A stretch of 43,799 bases of DNA from a virus. This document shows positions 5,541 through 13,250 of this stretch, in pieces (position 1 is the first letter of the stretch; each line of letters begins with the position of its first letter). Position numbers and translations under genes: made by a program. Below the pieces are notes generated by a model, which worked only from the letters and a program-made list of their open reading frames with translations, searched no databases and was not told the DNA's origin. Location of the stretch: positions 1 through 43,799 of IMG/VR virus record IMGVR_UViG_3300046516_000409, one strand, 5' to 3'.

Positions 5541-8075
5541 ATGCCATTGGTGCCGGGCTTGCCCCTGAACATCCGCCAGACCAATGGCGGCGCCCCGCCG
5601 GCCATTTCTCCGGGCGTCTCCATCCAGCATGACGTTCACGAGCCTCCCGGCGTCCCCGAAATGGACGACGCCGGCGCTGTCATCAAGATCGAGCATGCCG
5701 ACGGCAGCGTCACTGTCTCGCTTGATGGCAAATCGCTGGTCGATAAGCCAGAGCAGAACACAGGCTGGTTCGCCAACCTGGCCGAAAAGCTTCCGGAAGA
5801 CGATCTGAGCGGCATTGCCGACGATTTGCTGCGCGGGATCGACGAGGATCTGACCAGCCGCAACGACTGGATCGAAGAGCGCGCCCAGGGCATCAAGCTG
5901 CTCGGCCTCAAGATCGAGATCCCCAATTTGCAGTCGGCGGCGGACGGCGCCCCGGTGGACGGCATGTCAAAAGTGCGGCATCCGCTGCTGCAGGAGGCGG
6001 TGCTCCGCTTTCAAGCCAACTGCCGCTCCGAAATGCTGCCCACCGACGGGCCGATCAAGATCCGCGATGACGGCAGCAACTCCAATCTCCCTCGTGACGC
6101 ACTGGCGACCGCCCTTGAAAAAGACCTCAATCATTATCTCACTGTCACTGCGACCGAATACTATCCCGACACCGACAAGATGTTCCTTCTGCTGGGCTTT
6201 GGCGGCACGGCATTCAAGAAAGTGTACAACTGCCCGCTGCGTAATCGGCCAGTTTCTGAATCGGTTGACGCCAACGACCTCATCGTCAACGACGCCGCCA
6301 CCGACCTCGCCAACGCCAAGCGTGTTACCCATCGATCTATGATGCGGCCCTCGACGGTCAGGCGCATGCAGATAATCGGCGCCTATCGCGACATCGACCT
6401 CGATACGCCCAAGCCGCAGACGCTCGACGCTGCGCAGGAGGCGGCTAAAAACCAGCAAGGGATCCAGACCAACACCACGAGGCCCGACGACCGTGACCGC
6501 GAGATCTACGAGTGCTATTGCGAACTCGATCTCAAAGGCTACGAGCACAAGTACAAAGGCAAGATTTCGGGCCTTGAGATCCCGTACCGGGTCACCATCG
6601 ACCTCTCCAGCCGCAAAATCCTCTCGGTCGTCAGAAACTACGATGAGGACACGAAGGAGCTTCCTGAAGCTAGAGAGACATTCGTCAAATATACCTACGT
6701 ACCGGGCCTCGGCTTCTACGATATCGGACTCCTTCATATATTGGGCAATACCACCAACGCTGTTACTGCTGCTTGGCGCGAGTTGCTGGACGCTGGAATG
6801 TTTAACAACTTTCCCGGCTTTCTCATGGCTGATACGGGAGCCAGACAGAACACGAATATCTTCCGCGTACCGCCGGGCGGCGGCGTCCTCGTCAAGACGG
6901 GCGGTCTTCCCATCAATCAGGCGATTATGCCACTTCCTTACCAGCCGCCGTCTCAAGCTCTGATGGCCCTGGTCGATAACATGGTGCAGACCGGCCAGCG
7001 CAGCGGCGGCACCGCCGAACTGCCGGCCAACGAAGGCAAGGCCGAAATCCCCGTCGGCACCATCCTGGCGATGATCGAGCAGGCCCAGAAGGTGCTGAAC
7101 AACGTCCACAAGCGCATGCACTCGGCGCAATCGCAGGAATTTCGCCTGCTGATACGCTGCTTCAAGGAGAACCCCAAGGCGTTCTGGCAGCGCAACAAGA
7201 AGCCGTCCGCGCCGTGGGACGAGCAGAACTTCCGCGCCGCGCTCGATCAGGCCGACCTGACCCCGCAGGCCGATCCGAATACGTCGAGCCATGGCCAGCG
7301 CGTGATGAAGATCATGGCGCTCAAGCAGTTGCAGCAGCAAAACCCCAGTCTCTACGACCCCATCGCCATCGATACGGCGGCGCTGCAGGCGCTGGGCTGG
7401 AACAATCCGCAGCAATTCATGGCGCCGCCGAGCGCCCAGGCCGCGCCTCCCCCGCAACTCATCCAGCAGCAGGCTGAGACGGCGGCGAAGACCCTCACCT
7501 CGCAGGCGGCGATGGTCACCGCCCAGGCGCGGGCCAAGGAGGCCGGCGCCCGCGCCATGAACCTGATGGCGGAAGCCCAGACCATGGGCATGGACGAAAC
7601 CGGCCAGATCCAGCAGGACACGCCGGTCGATCAGCACCGCGCCGAATCGGAGCGCATCAAGGCCAACGCGCATGCGCAGCAGGCCGACACTCACCAATCC
7701 GTCATGCAGGCCAAGTCCCAGGCCGACCTGCTGAACGCCCAGACGCGGGCCAAGGAAATCCAATTGAAGCTGGGCGAACTGTCGATGAAGGATTCGCACC
7801 ACGACGACGAGCAGCGCCTCAAGGCGAGGCAGAGCGCCGTCGATATGGCCAAGCAGGTCATGGACACCCGTGCCGAAGACCAGCGCACCGCCGCCGAGAT
7901 CCATCACGATCACACCATACTGAGCCGCGAGCAGGAGCACGATCACGCGATCACCGAAAAGACCCACGCGCATGAGAAGGAATTGGAGGGCGTGAAGAAA
8001 GCGGCGGCTATCGCGGTCGCTAAAGCCAAACCGAAACCCAAGCCTGCAGCCGCCAAGCCAAAGGCCAAGAAATGA
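5541..8075 (+). CDS. Portal protein (P22-like)
   Basis: Forms the dodecameric ring at the packaging vertex, through which DNA enters and leaves. At 844 residues it is long, as in P22-type portals. The core runs from about 90 to 560 and contains characteristic segments such as YVPGLGFYDIGLLHILGNTT followed by N-A-V-T-A-A-W-R-E-L-L-D-A-G and the F-R-V-P-P-G-G-G step. Residues about 640-840 are an Ala/Gln/His/Glu-rich helix suited to a coiled-coil barrel, and the extreme C-terminus is a Lys/Pro/Ala tail. AGAGGA stands upstream of ATG 5541. It overlaps the next gene by ATGA. The long C-terminal helix would reach into the capsid as the P22 barrel does; that is an inference. Confidence 0.9.
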   Translation: MPLVPGLPLNIRQTNGGAPPAISPGVSIQHDVHEPPGVPEMDDAGAVIKIEHADGSVTVSLDGKSLVDKPEQNTGWFANLAEKLPEDDLSGIADDLLRGIDEDLTSRNDWIEERAQGIKLLGLKIEIPNLQSAADGAPVDGMSKVRHPLLQEAVLRFQANCRSEMLPTDGPIKIRDDGSNSNLPRDALATALEKDLNHYLTVTATEYYPDTDKMFLLLGFGGTAFKKVYNCPLRNRPVSESVDANDLIVNDAATDLANAKRVTHRSMMRPSTVRRMQIIGAYRDIDLDTPKPQTLDAAQEAAKNQQGIQTNTTRPDDRDREIYECYCELDLKGYEHKYKGKISGLEIPYRVTIDLSSRKILSVVRNYDEDTKELPEARETFVKYTYVPGLGFYDIGLLHILGNTTNAVTAAWRELLDAGMFNNFPGFLMADTGARQNTNIFRVPPGGGVLVKTGGLPINQAIMPLPYQPPSQALMALVDNMVQTGQRSGGTAELPANEGKAEIPVGTILAMIEQAQKVLNNVHKRMHSAQSQEFRLLIRCFKENPKAFWQRNKKPSAPWDEQNFRAALDQADLTPQADPNTSSHGQRVMKIMALKQLQQQNPSLYDPIAIDTAALQALGWNNPQQFMAPPSAQAAPPPQLIQQQAETAAKTLTSQAAMVTAQARAKEAGARAMNLMAEAQTMGMDETGQIQQDTPVDQHRAESERIKANAHAQQADTHQSVMQAKSQADLLNAQTRAKEIQLKLGELSMKDSHHDDEQRLKARQSAVDMAKQVMDTRAEDQRTAAEIHHDHTILSREQEHDHAITEKTHAHEKELEGVKKAAAIAVAKAKPKPKPAAAKPKAKK

Positions 8076-10288
8076 ACGAGCGCGCGAAAGCCCTTGGCTT
8101 CGATCCGTCGCAGACGTGGTTTCACGGCTCAACTAAGGATCTGCCGGCTTTCGCCGCCAAGCGCGCTCCGCGCAGCGAGCAAATGGGCCTGGAAGGCGTT
8201 CACCTTGCGCAAAATCCGGATTTTGCCTCCCATTACGCCGAAGGGCCTGGCGGCAACGTCACGCCAGTTCATGTGCGCGGCAATATTCTCGACGCCACCC
8301 AGCTTATCCCCGAAGGCGGCGAGCATCACGCCATTCTCGATAAGCTGCTGAAGGGAACAGGCCGCAAGCCATACTGGAACTCTGATGAGCAGGGGCGTCG
8401 ATTCGCCCCGCCGCTTCAGGGTCATATCGACGCCGTCAGCCCGCAAAAGGCCAAGCGCGTCATCCAGGAACACGGCTACGACGGCGTCAAATACGATGCT
8501 CGATACGGATCATTGCAGCCTGGAGGCCGCAGCGCGAGCATTTCAAACAAAAGCCCCGCAGTGGTGATGTTCGACCCATCGAATATCCGGGCCAGGACTG
8601 CACAATTCGACCCCCAGCAAGCAGGGAGCGCGGAACTAATGGCATCGAGAGGCGGTAAGGCGATCCACTCTGCGCTCCTGACGGCCAAGAGCCTTTATGA
8701 CAAGCTGCCGCATGTCGTCGGCGGCGGGGCGCCGATGGCCAAGGGCGGCGCTGCGCTGGCGCCGATTCCCCAGATCATCATGCCGGGCGATCACCCGGCC
8801 CGCATCGACACCCGGCTGGCGACCGGGGCCAAGCCGCTCGATCTGGGGCCAGGGCCGCGCACCGTCAACATGGCTGCGTTGCGGGCGACGCCGGCGCTGT
8901 TCGACAAGAACGTCGATATCCTGCGGCACTACCCGAATGTTTCGAAAAGGGCGGCGAAGCTGTCGAACCCGGATATGGCCGAGCATTTCATCAATCACGT
9001 CAAGGACAACCTGCTGTGGCTGCACGATCAGGTGCCCAACGAAACCCGGCAGCGGTCCAAATTGTGGTACGACGGCGCCAACAAGCTGGCCAAGGAGTGG
9101 GCGCAAAAATACGGCGTCTCGGAGGCGTCCGCCGCCGGCGCGCTGGCCGCGCTGTCGCCGCAGAAGGACTGGTTTCAGAACGTGTCGCTGGCCGAGCGCG
9201 TCCTGCATGCGATGAAGGGGCGCGGCAATAACGCATATCATGGTGAAACCTTTTCGCCTGAAATGGAGGGCACCTATCGCGGCCTGGACAAGCTGGCCAC
9301 CGAGAAGAACGAGCCAATCTTCCAGGCGATCAGGGGCAAGTCGCTGGGCGACATCGACGACATGAAGCACATTCCCGGCGACGAGCGCGCGGTCATGAAG
9401 GCGCTGTGGATCCGGATGCACGATCAGACCCACGGCGATCCCGGCTACAAGATCGCCACGCCGGAAGGTCATTTTGGCGAGGTCGCCCGGAACGCCGACG
9501 GATCGCCATCGAGGGCGGGCTGGGGTTCGCTGGGCGAAATCGGCAAGGCGGTGCAGGCCATCGAGAGCAATGGCGATCCGACCTTCATGAACCGCCTGAT
9601 GGGCGAGCGCCACAAGGTTCGCAATTTCTACAATAACATCCTCGATCCCAACTCCCAGCACGGCGACGTCACCATCGACACCCATGCGGTCGCCGCCGGC
9701 CTGCTGCGCGCGCTGTCGGGCAATTCGCTTGAGGTGGCGCACAATTTCAGCAACTACGCCGGCAAGGGCGTTCCCGGCGCCGGCGGCTCCAACGCCACCG
9801 GCGTGAACGGAACCTATCCGCTCTACGCCGACGCCTATCGCCAAGCCGCCAAAGAGCGCGGTATACTGCCGCGCGAAATGCAATCGATTACGTGGGAGGC
9901 GATCAGAGGATTGTTCCCCGACACCTTCAAAACTGATAAAAACAACGCCCATATCGACAGCATCTGGAACGACTACAAGAACGGAAAGAAGGGAATCGAC
10001 GATGTCCGCAAAGAAATCCACGACTTCGCGGGGGGCATCCGGCCACCGGAGTGGCACGACACCTCTGGAACGCCTGATGCACCGGTTCGGGGTGCCAGTG
10101 GACCGGGACTCGTACCTGGCCCTGGATCACGCGGGCCAGCCCCCCAAGGAATTATCGGCGGAACAGGAAATGGACCTCCCGGAGCACCTGCGCCGCAAGC
10201 ACCCCGGCAGTCGGGGCTGATCCTGCCGCCAGGTTATGCCTGCGGCGGCATGATCGACAAAGCATTGGCCGCGACACGGCCCCGGTAA
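8072..10288 (+). CDS. Large protein with ADP-ribosyltransferase-like N-terminus and phage domain
   Basis: The 738-residue protein overlaps the portal gene by ATGA. Residues about 14-176 resemble the ART domain of phage polyvalent proteins: W-F-H-G-S (His18), a central G-V-H-L-A-Q-N-P-D-F-A-S-H-Y (Tyr55) and a closing strand ending V-V-M-F-D-P-S-N-I-R. His and Tyr fit an H-Y-E-type NAD site; the third acid is not certain. Residues about 270-560 carry a second conserved phage domain with AALSPQKDWFQNVSLAE and DVTIDTHAVAAGLL. I know this pattern from phage and plasmid proteins (I believe DUF7178-like) but not its function. After about 640 it becomes Pro/Gly-rich, where another gene overlaps in a different frame, and it ends GGMIDKALAATRPR. 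Location suggests a virion protein that may be injected. Confidence 0.75.
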   Translation: MNERAKALGFDPSQTWFHGSTKDLPAFAAKRAPRSEQMGLEGVHLAQNPDFASHYAEGPGGNVTPVHVRGNILDATQLIPEGGEHHAILDKLLKGTGRKPYWNSDEQGRRFAPPLQGHIDAVSPQKAKRVIQEHGYDGVKYDARYGSLQPGGRSASISNKSPAVVMFDPSNIRARTAQFDPQQAGSAELMASRGGKAIHSALLTAKSLYDKLPHVVGGGAPMAKGGAALAPIPQIIMPGDHPARIDTRLATGAKPLDLGPGPRTVNMAALRATPALFDKNVDILRHYPNVSKRAAKLSNPDMAEHFINHVKDNLLWLHDQVPNETRQRSKLWYDGANKLAKEWAQKYGVSEASAAGALAALSPQKDWFQNVSLAERVLHAMKGRGNNAYHGETFSPEMEGTYRGLDKLATEKNEPIFQAIRGKSLGDIDDMKHIPGDERAVMKALWIRMHDQTHGDPGYKIATPEGHFGEVARNADGSPSRAGWGSLGEIGKAVQAIESNGDPTFMNRLMGERHKVRNFYNNILDPNSQHGDVTIDTHAVAAGLLRALSGNSLEVAHNFSNYAGKGVPGAGGSNATGVNGTYPLYADAYRQAAKERGILPREMQSITWEAIRGLFPDTFKTDKNNAHIDSIWNDYKNGKKGIDDVRKEIHDFAGGIRPPEWHDTSGTPDAPVRGASGPGLVPGPGSRGPAPQGIIGGTGNGPPGAPAPQAPRQSGLILPPGYACGGMIDKALAATRPR
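10002..10220 (+). CDS. Nested out-of-frame small phage protein, 72 aa
   Basis: A 72-residue frame lies entirely inside the 3' end of the large ART-containing gene, in another frame. The product looks like a real protein: LERLMHRFGVPVDRDSYLAL, then D-H-A-G-Q-P-P-K-E-L-S-A-E-Q-E-M-D-L-P-E-H-L-R, a pattern of short acidic phage proteins that often accompany head genes in alphaproteobacterial phages. AAGGGA lies 7 bases before its ATG. In the same interval the host frame turns into low-complexity Pro/Gly sequence, as expected when a second frame carries the constraint. The host frame resumes a plausible C-terminus after this gene ends. Dual coding is the best reading; a sequencing frameshift is the alternative. 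Confidence 0.6.
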   Translation: MSAKKSTTSRGASGHRSGTTPLERLMHRFGVPVDRDSYLALDHAGQPPKELSAEQEMDLPEHLRRKHPGSRG

Positions 10289-10323
10289 CCTGATACGGTG
10301 ATTTAGCTAGAAGGATGACGCCG

Positions 10324-10578
10324 ATGTGTTTCTCGCTCGCCTGGCTTGAGAATTTGCTCATTTGGGTTGTCATCGTCGGCGCCCTGATCGCCATCCTCCA
10401 GCTTTTCGTGCCTTGGGTGCTGGCCCAAGTCGGGGATCTGGGCGGCGCCGTCGGCGTCATCCTGCAAATCGTCAAAATTATCGTCTGGGCGGTGATCGTG
10501 ATCTTCGTGATCTATGTTGTGTTCGATCTGATTCAGTGCCTGATTGGCTCCGGTGGCTTGAAGCTACCCAAGTCATAA
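10324..10578 (+). CDS. Small two-span membrane protein, 84 aa
   Basis: Integral membrane protein with two hydrophobic segments, about residues 11-33 (LLIWVVIVGALIAILQLFVP) and about 45-72 (VGVILQIVKIIVWAVIVIFV and on), and a short basic end. I start it at ATG 10324 because AGAAGG (10309-10314) is 9 bases upstream; ATG 10315 directly touches that site. It sits far from the endolysin, so holin is only one option; a membrane partner of DNA entry or an accessory factor is equally possible. A weak 6-base-pair hairpin (10583-10600) lies between it and the next gene. Confidence 0.7.
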   Translation: MCFSLAWLENLLIWVVIVGALIAILQLFVPWVLAQVGDLGGAVGVILQIVKIIVWAVIVIFVIYVVFDLIQCLIGSGGLKLPKS

Positions 10579-10620
10579 CCCCACGGCTCCGGTAAGCCGT
10601 AAACCGAGAGGACCATATCG

Positions 10621-11901
10621 ATGTCCGAACAAGCCAAAACATACCGCGCCGCGATGCGGGCTAAGGCCGAGCGTTTGGGGACGGCCACGTCCGCAGGCAA
10701 AGTCGATTGCAGCGATTTCGGCCCTGTCGAGCAGGATCCAATTCACGCCGATAAGCAGGAGGGCCTGCGACCCGTCTCCAGGCGAGCGTATAAGAGCGGC
10801 GGCGCCGTCATGGGCGCGGCGGCTTTCAAGCATGGCGGGCGCGTTGCGCGCAAGGGCGGGGGCGCGGCCAACGCCAGTTCCATGTTCGGCAACGCCATCT
10901 ACAATAGCGACGTCAAGGAAGCCAACGAGAAGCGCGACGGCTACGTCAAGCGTGAAGGCGGCATGAAGAAAGGCGGCAGGACCGGCAGATTTGGCGGCGG
11001 CGGCAATGGCCCGATTGGCGGCCAGACTGCTGTCAACAATCAGGCGGCTGCGAACGCCATGCAGGCCATCGACGCCAACAATAGAGTCGGCGGCAACGTG
11101 CCGACCAACGCCTTGGGCGTTTCGGCGGGCAGTGGCAGCGGCCATATGTTCGGCATGGCGAAGGGCGGTCACCCGCACAAGGCCGAAGACGAGAAATGCG
11201 CCAAGAAGCTGGTCGCACACCACAAGGCCGACGGCGGACCGATCCCGTCGCCGGCGGACGCCGGTCCGCCTCCCGGCCCGCCCGAAGCTTCACCTTCCGG
11301 AACGGACCAGGATTCGGGCAAGCTGGATGCGCTGATCAGCGCGCTGGAGCACCAGCATAAAAAGTCGAAGAAGCACAAGGCGCCGCCGATGCCGCCTCCG
11401 GGTGCTGATGATGAGGCCGGCCCGCCCCCCGATGAGCAGGCCGGCCCGCCTCCAGGCCTCGGCGCCAAGCGCGGCGGCAAGGCCCGCAAGGAAGGCGGCG
11501 GCGTCTACGCCCCCAACATCAAGCTCGGCCCGCGCGACGGTTACGCCAAGGGCGGCAAGACCAAGGGCAGGACGAACATCAATATTGTCATTGGGCAACC
11601 TGGCGGCGCCTCTCCTCCCGATGCTGGCGGACCTCCTCCCCTGGCCGGGCCGCCGCCGGGGCCGGGGGCGGTTCCTGTGCCGCCTCCCGCGCCCCCGCCC
11701 CCGCCGATGGCTGGACCTCCAGGCATGCAGGGACCGCCGGGCGCGCCCCCGCCGATGCCGATGCCGCCTCCGGGCGGGCCGATGGGCCGCAAGCATGGCG
11801 GTCGAGCCTATCCGATTGACGATGGATCGGGCGGCGGCAAAGGCCGTCTGCAGAAGATCAGGTCTTATGGCCTGGTTCCAGCCAAAGGAGGTGGGAAGTG
11901 A
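10621..11901 (+). CDS. Low-complexity Gly/Lys/Pro-rich virion-type protein
   Basis: The first 60 residues look ordered and conserved-like (E-Q-A-K-T-Y-R-A-A-M-R-A-K-A-E-R-L, then RPVSRRAYKSGG). The rest, to residue 426, is basic Gly-rich sequence punctuated by repeats of the type K-H-G-G-R, A-K-G-G-K, K-S-G-G-A, plus Pro-rich stretches (GPPPDEQAGPPPG, a long P-P-P run near 340-390). The C-terminal G-R-L-Q-K-I-R-S-Y-G-L is again conserved-looking. Probably an intrinsically disordered nucleic-acid-binding or scaffold-like protein of the head region. The function is unknown. The next gene overlaps its stop by GTGA. Confidence 0.7.
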   Translation: MSEQAKTYRAAMRAKAERLGTATSAGKVDCSDFGPVEQDPIHADKQEGLRPVSRRAYKSGGAVMGAAAFKHGGRVARKGGGAANASSMFGNAIYNSDVKEANEKRDGYVKREGGMKKGGRTGRFGGGGNGPIGGQTAVNNQAAANAMQAIDANNRVGGNVPTNALGVSAGSGSGHMFGMAKGGHPHKAEDEKCAKKLVAHHKADGGPIPSPADAGPPPGPPEASPSGTDQDSGKLDALISALEHQHKKSKKHKAPPMPPPGADDEAGPPPDEQAGPPPGLGAKRGGKARKEGGGVYAPNIKLGPRDGYAKGGKTKGRTNINIVIGQPGGASPPDAGGPPPLAGPPPGPGAVPVPPPAPPPPPMAGPPGMQGPPGAPPPMPMPPPGGPMGRKHGGRAYPIDDGSGGGKGRLQKIRSYGLVPAKGGGK

Positions 11902-12167
11902 GCTTCGAAAAGTCTGTTGTCGATCACGCGCTTGTTGTCGCTTTGGGGATCCTCCTCCTGCTGTTCGCTTTTGCCGGCTTTGTCATTTCGGCTCGTGCTC
12001 AGTCTATCGAGATTGGGCCAGGCGGCGTTGCGGTAAGTCCTGGCCGCGAGCGCGGCTGGGGCGGGCAGTGCGAGGAACTGCGGCGCGCTTGCGAATACAA
12101 GGAAGAGCGCGGCGAGGAAGGTTACGGCAACTGCCGTCGCTATCGCCGCTTCTGCCAAGGCAGGTAA
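11898..12167 (+). CDS. Secreted or membrane-anchored Cys-rich protein, 89 aa
   Basis: Starts at GTG 11898, overlapping the previous TGA, behind a very strong AAAGGAGGTG (11884-11893, 4 bases before it). Residues about 10-34 form a signal peptide or anchor (VVALGILLLLFAFAGFVIS, then ARAQ, a good signal peptidase site). The mature part is short and basic with four cysteines: C-x6-C, then about 14 residues, then C-x5-C. Two disulfides in the periplasm are plausible. Such a protein within a head gene block is unexpected; envelope-directed roles such as superinfection exclusion are possible but not shown. Confidence 0.7.
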   Translation: MSFEKSVVDHALVVALGILLLLFAFAGFVISARAQSIEIGPGGVAVSPGRERGWGGQCEELRRACEYKEERGEEGYGNCRRYRRFCQGR

Positions 12168-12185
12168 TCAAATAGGAGAAAGTTG

Positions 12186-12875
12186 ATGGTGCTTCGTCAT
12201 GTTGTAATTCGTGGAGTGGCCGAGATCGGTGACGTGGCCGGCTCGGTCGATCCCGGCTTTGGGCGCCCTGGCTTTGGCGGTCATCCCGATCAGGGCCTTC
12301 CCGGCTACGGCCATCCCGATCAGGATTTGCCTGGCTACGGACATCCCGATCAGGGTTTGCCTGGTCACGGTCATCCCGATCACGATCTTCCCGGCAGGCG
12401 CCCGCGTCCCGATCAGGGCCTGCCCGGCTACGGTCATCCGGATCAAGGATTGCCTGGCTACGGTCATCCCGACAACAGCCTGCCCGGCTTGCCGGTTTAT
12501 CCCTCACAGGGTCCAATTCTTCCGGCCCCTCCCGGCCATCCTATTCCCGTGCCGCGCATTCCCGTGGTGCAAGCCATCGCGCTGCCTGAAGGCGAAACGC
12601 TGCCGACTGGCGCGCCCCATCGCCCCGGCAGGATTTGCGTGGTGGTTGACGGCGAAACCAAGGCGGTTGGCTGGCTGCAGGGTTCGGATGATCTTCCGGT
12701 CGCAGAGCCGAAAGGCGATGCGCCTGTGCCTGGCGGTCATTGGGTCGCGGTCGAAGCCTTCCCGCAGGCGCGACCGAAAAAGTGCCCCGATGGCGGCGAA
12801 GGCGTCGGCAAGACTGGTTTTGCCTGGGTGTTTGAGGTGAAGGCCGACTGGGGAACCCAGCCGACGCCGGTCTGA
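12186..12875 (+). CDS. Protein with tandem 10-residue His-Pro-Asp repeats
   Basis: The 229-residue protein has a short N-terminal segment (MVLRHVVIRGVAEIGDVAG), then seven tandem copies of a unit close to GYGHPDQGLP (about residues 29-101), a Pro-rich linker, and a C-terminal globular domain (about 135-229) with strands such as GRICVVVDGETKAVGW and GGHWVAVEAFP. ATG 12186 is preferred over TTG 12183; AGGAGA lies 6 bases upstream. The repeat domain should form an extended, His-rich rod that may bind metal. It ends the gene run before a strong hairpin. A surface or head-decorating protein is possible; the family is not one I can name. Confidence 0.7.
   Translation: MVLRHVVIRGVAEIGDVAGSVDPGFGRPGFGGHPDQGLPGYGHPDQDLPGYGHPDQGLPGHGHPDHDLPGRRPRPDQGLPGYGHPDQGLPGYGHPDNSLPGLPVYPSQGPILPAPPGHPIPVPRIPVVQAIALPEGETLPTGAPHRPGRICVVVDGETKAVGWLQGSDDLPVAEPKGDAPVPGGHWVAVEAFPQARPKKCPDGGEGVGKTGFAWVFEVKADWGTQPTPV
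12270..12488 (+). repeat. Seven in-frame ~30-base tandem repeats
   Basis: Units of 30 bases (33 in two) encode near-copies of GYGHPDQGLP. Bases vary mostly at third positions, with substitutions such as DQDLP, DHDLP and DNSLP, so the array is diverged and under protein-level constraint rather than freshly expanded. The array is entirely within the preceding coding region. Confidence 0.85.
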
Positions 12876-12882
12876 AAACACA

Positions 12883-12919
12883 GAGGGCCGCTTCCAGTAC
12901 ATCCGTGGAAGCGGCCCTC
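12883..12919. terminator. Strong terminator-like hairpin
   Basis: GAGGGCCGCTTCC (12883-12895) pairs perfectly with GGAAGCGGCCCTC (12907-12919) over an 11-base loop, 8 bases after the stop of the repeat protein. The rightward 3' side has no T-run, while the leftward side continues into a short T-rich TGTGTTTTC. It may end transcription, partly block it, or protect the RNA 3' end. The stem is certain; function is inferred. Confidence 0.6.
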
Positions 12920-12980
12920 ATACCCTCGGTCGTCACCTTGAGCTTGTCTTACATCAGGAACAAATCAGGTTCAAGCCCTA

Positions 12981-13193
12981 ATGCAGACTTTCAAAAGCGT
13001 TTTTGCCGAAGAACTGAAGAAGCTCCTGCGCGAGCAGATCGAAGCTCAAAAGAACGACCTCGCATACGGCGCCAGCATGACGACCTTCGAAGCCTATCGC
13101 GAGGCGGTTGGCGTCATACGCGGCCTCAACAACGCCATCGACACCGTCGATGAGGCCGAGCAGAAGGCCAACGACCGCGAGCGCGGCCTCTAA
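12981..13193 (+). CDS. Small helical hypothetical protein, 70 aa
   Basis: Almost entirely alpha-helical, highly charged protein (FAEELKKLLREQIEAQKNDL, later T-V-D-E-A-E-Q-K-A-N-D-R-E-R). It resembles short coiled-coil proteins found near head genes of tailed phages, and its pattern of a conserved Y-R-E-A-V-G-V-I-R-G-L looks selected. No family assignment. The ribosome site is weak. It is the first gene after the 12883-12919 hairpin, so it may begin a new transcript or be read through. Confidence 0.7.
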   Translation: MQTFKSVFAEELKKLLREQIEAQKNDLAYGASMTTFEAYREAVGVIRGLNNAIDTVDEAEQKANDRERGL

Positions 13194-13250
13194 ATCCTAT
13201 TGTCAGCGCACTGACAGTGTGCGAGTAATTGCGTGTCACAGGAGACGCGC

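Noticed and set aside
5967-8132. Very long leftward open frame (721 codons) opposite the portal gene
   Set aside because: It is the antisense shadow of the GC-rich portal gene: composition is Arg/Gly/Leu-rich without motifs, and no ribosome site or neighbour supports it.
8636-10057. Leftward open frame opposite the ART-containing gene
   Set aside because: Shadow frame; low-complexity Arg/Val/Gly-rich product and no ribosome site.
10583-10600. Short hairpin between the two-span membrane protein and the low-complexity protein
   Set aside because: Only six base pairs and no T-run; too weak to call a terminator.
11402-12175. Long alternative rightward frame over the low-complexity protein and the secreted protein
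   Set aside because: Arg/Ala-rich shadow product; the overlapping frames have better starts, ribosome sites and protein features.
12270-12488. Possible CRISPR-like array of 30-base units
   Set aside because: Units are contiguous without spacers, stay in frame and vary at third positions, so they are protein repeats.
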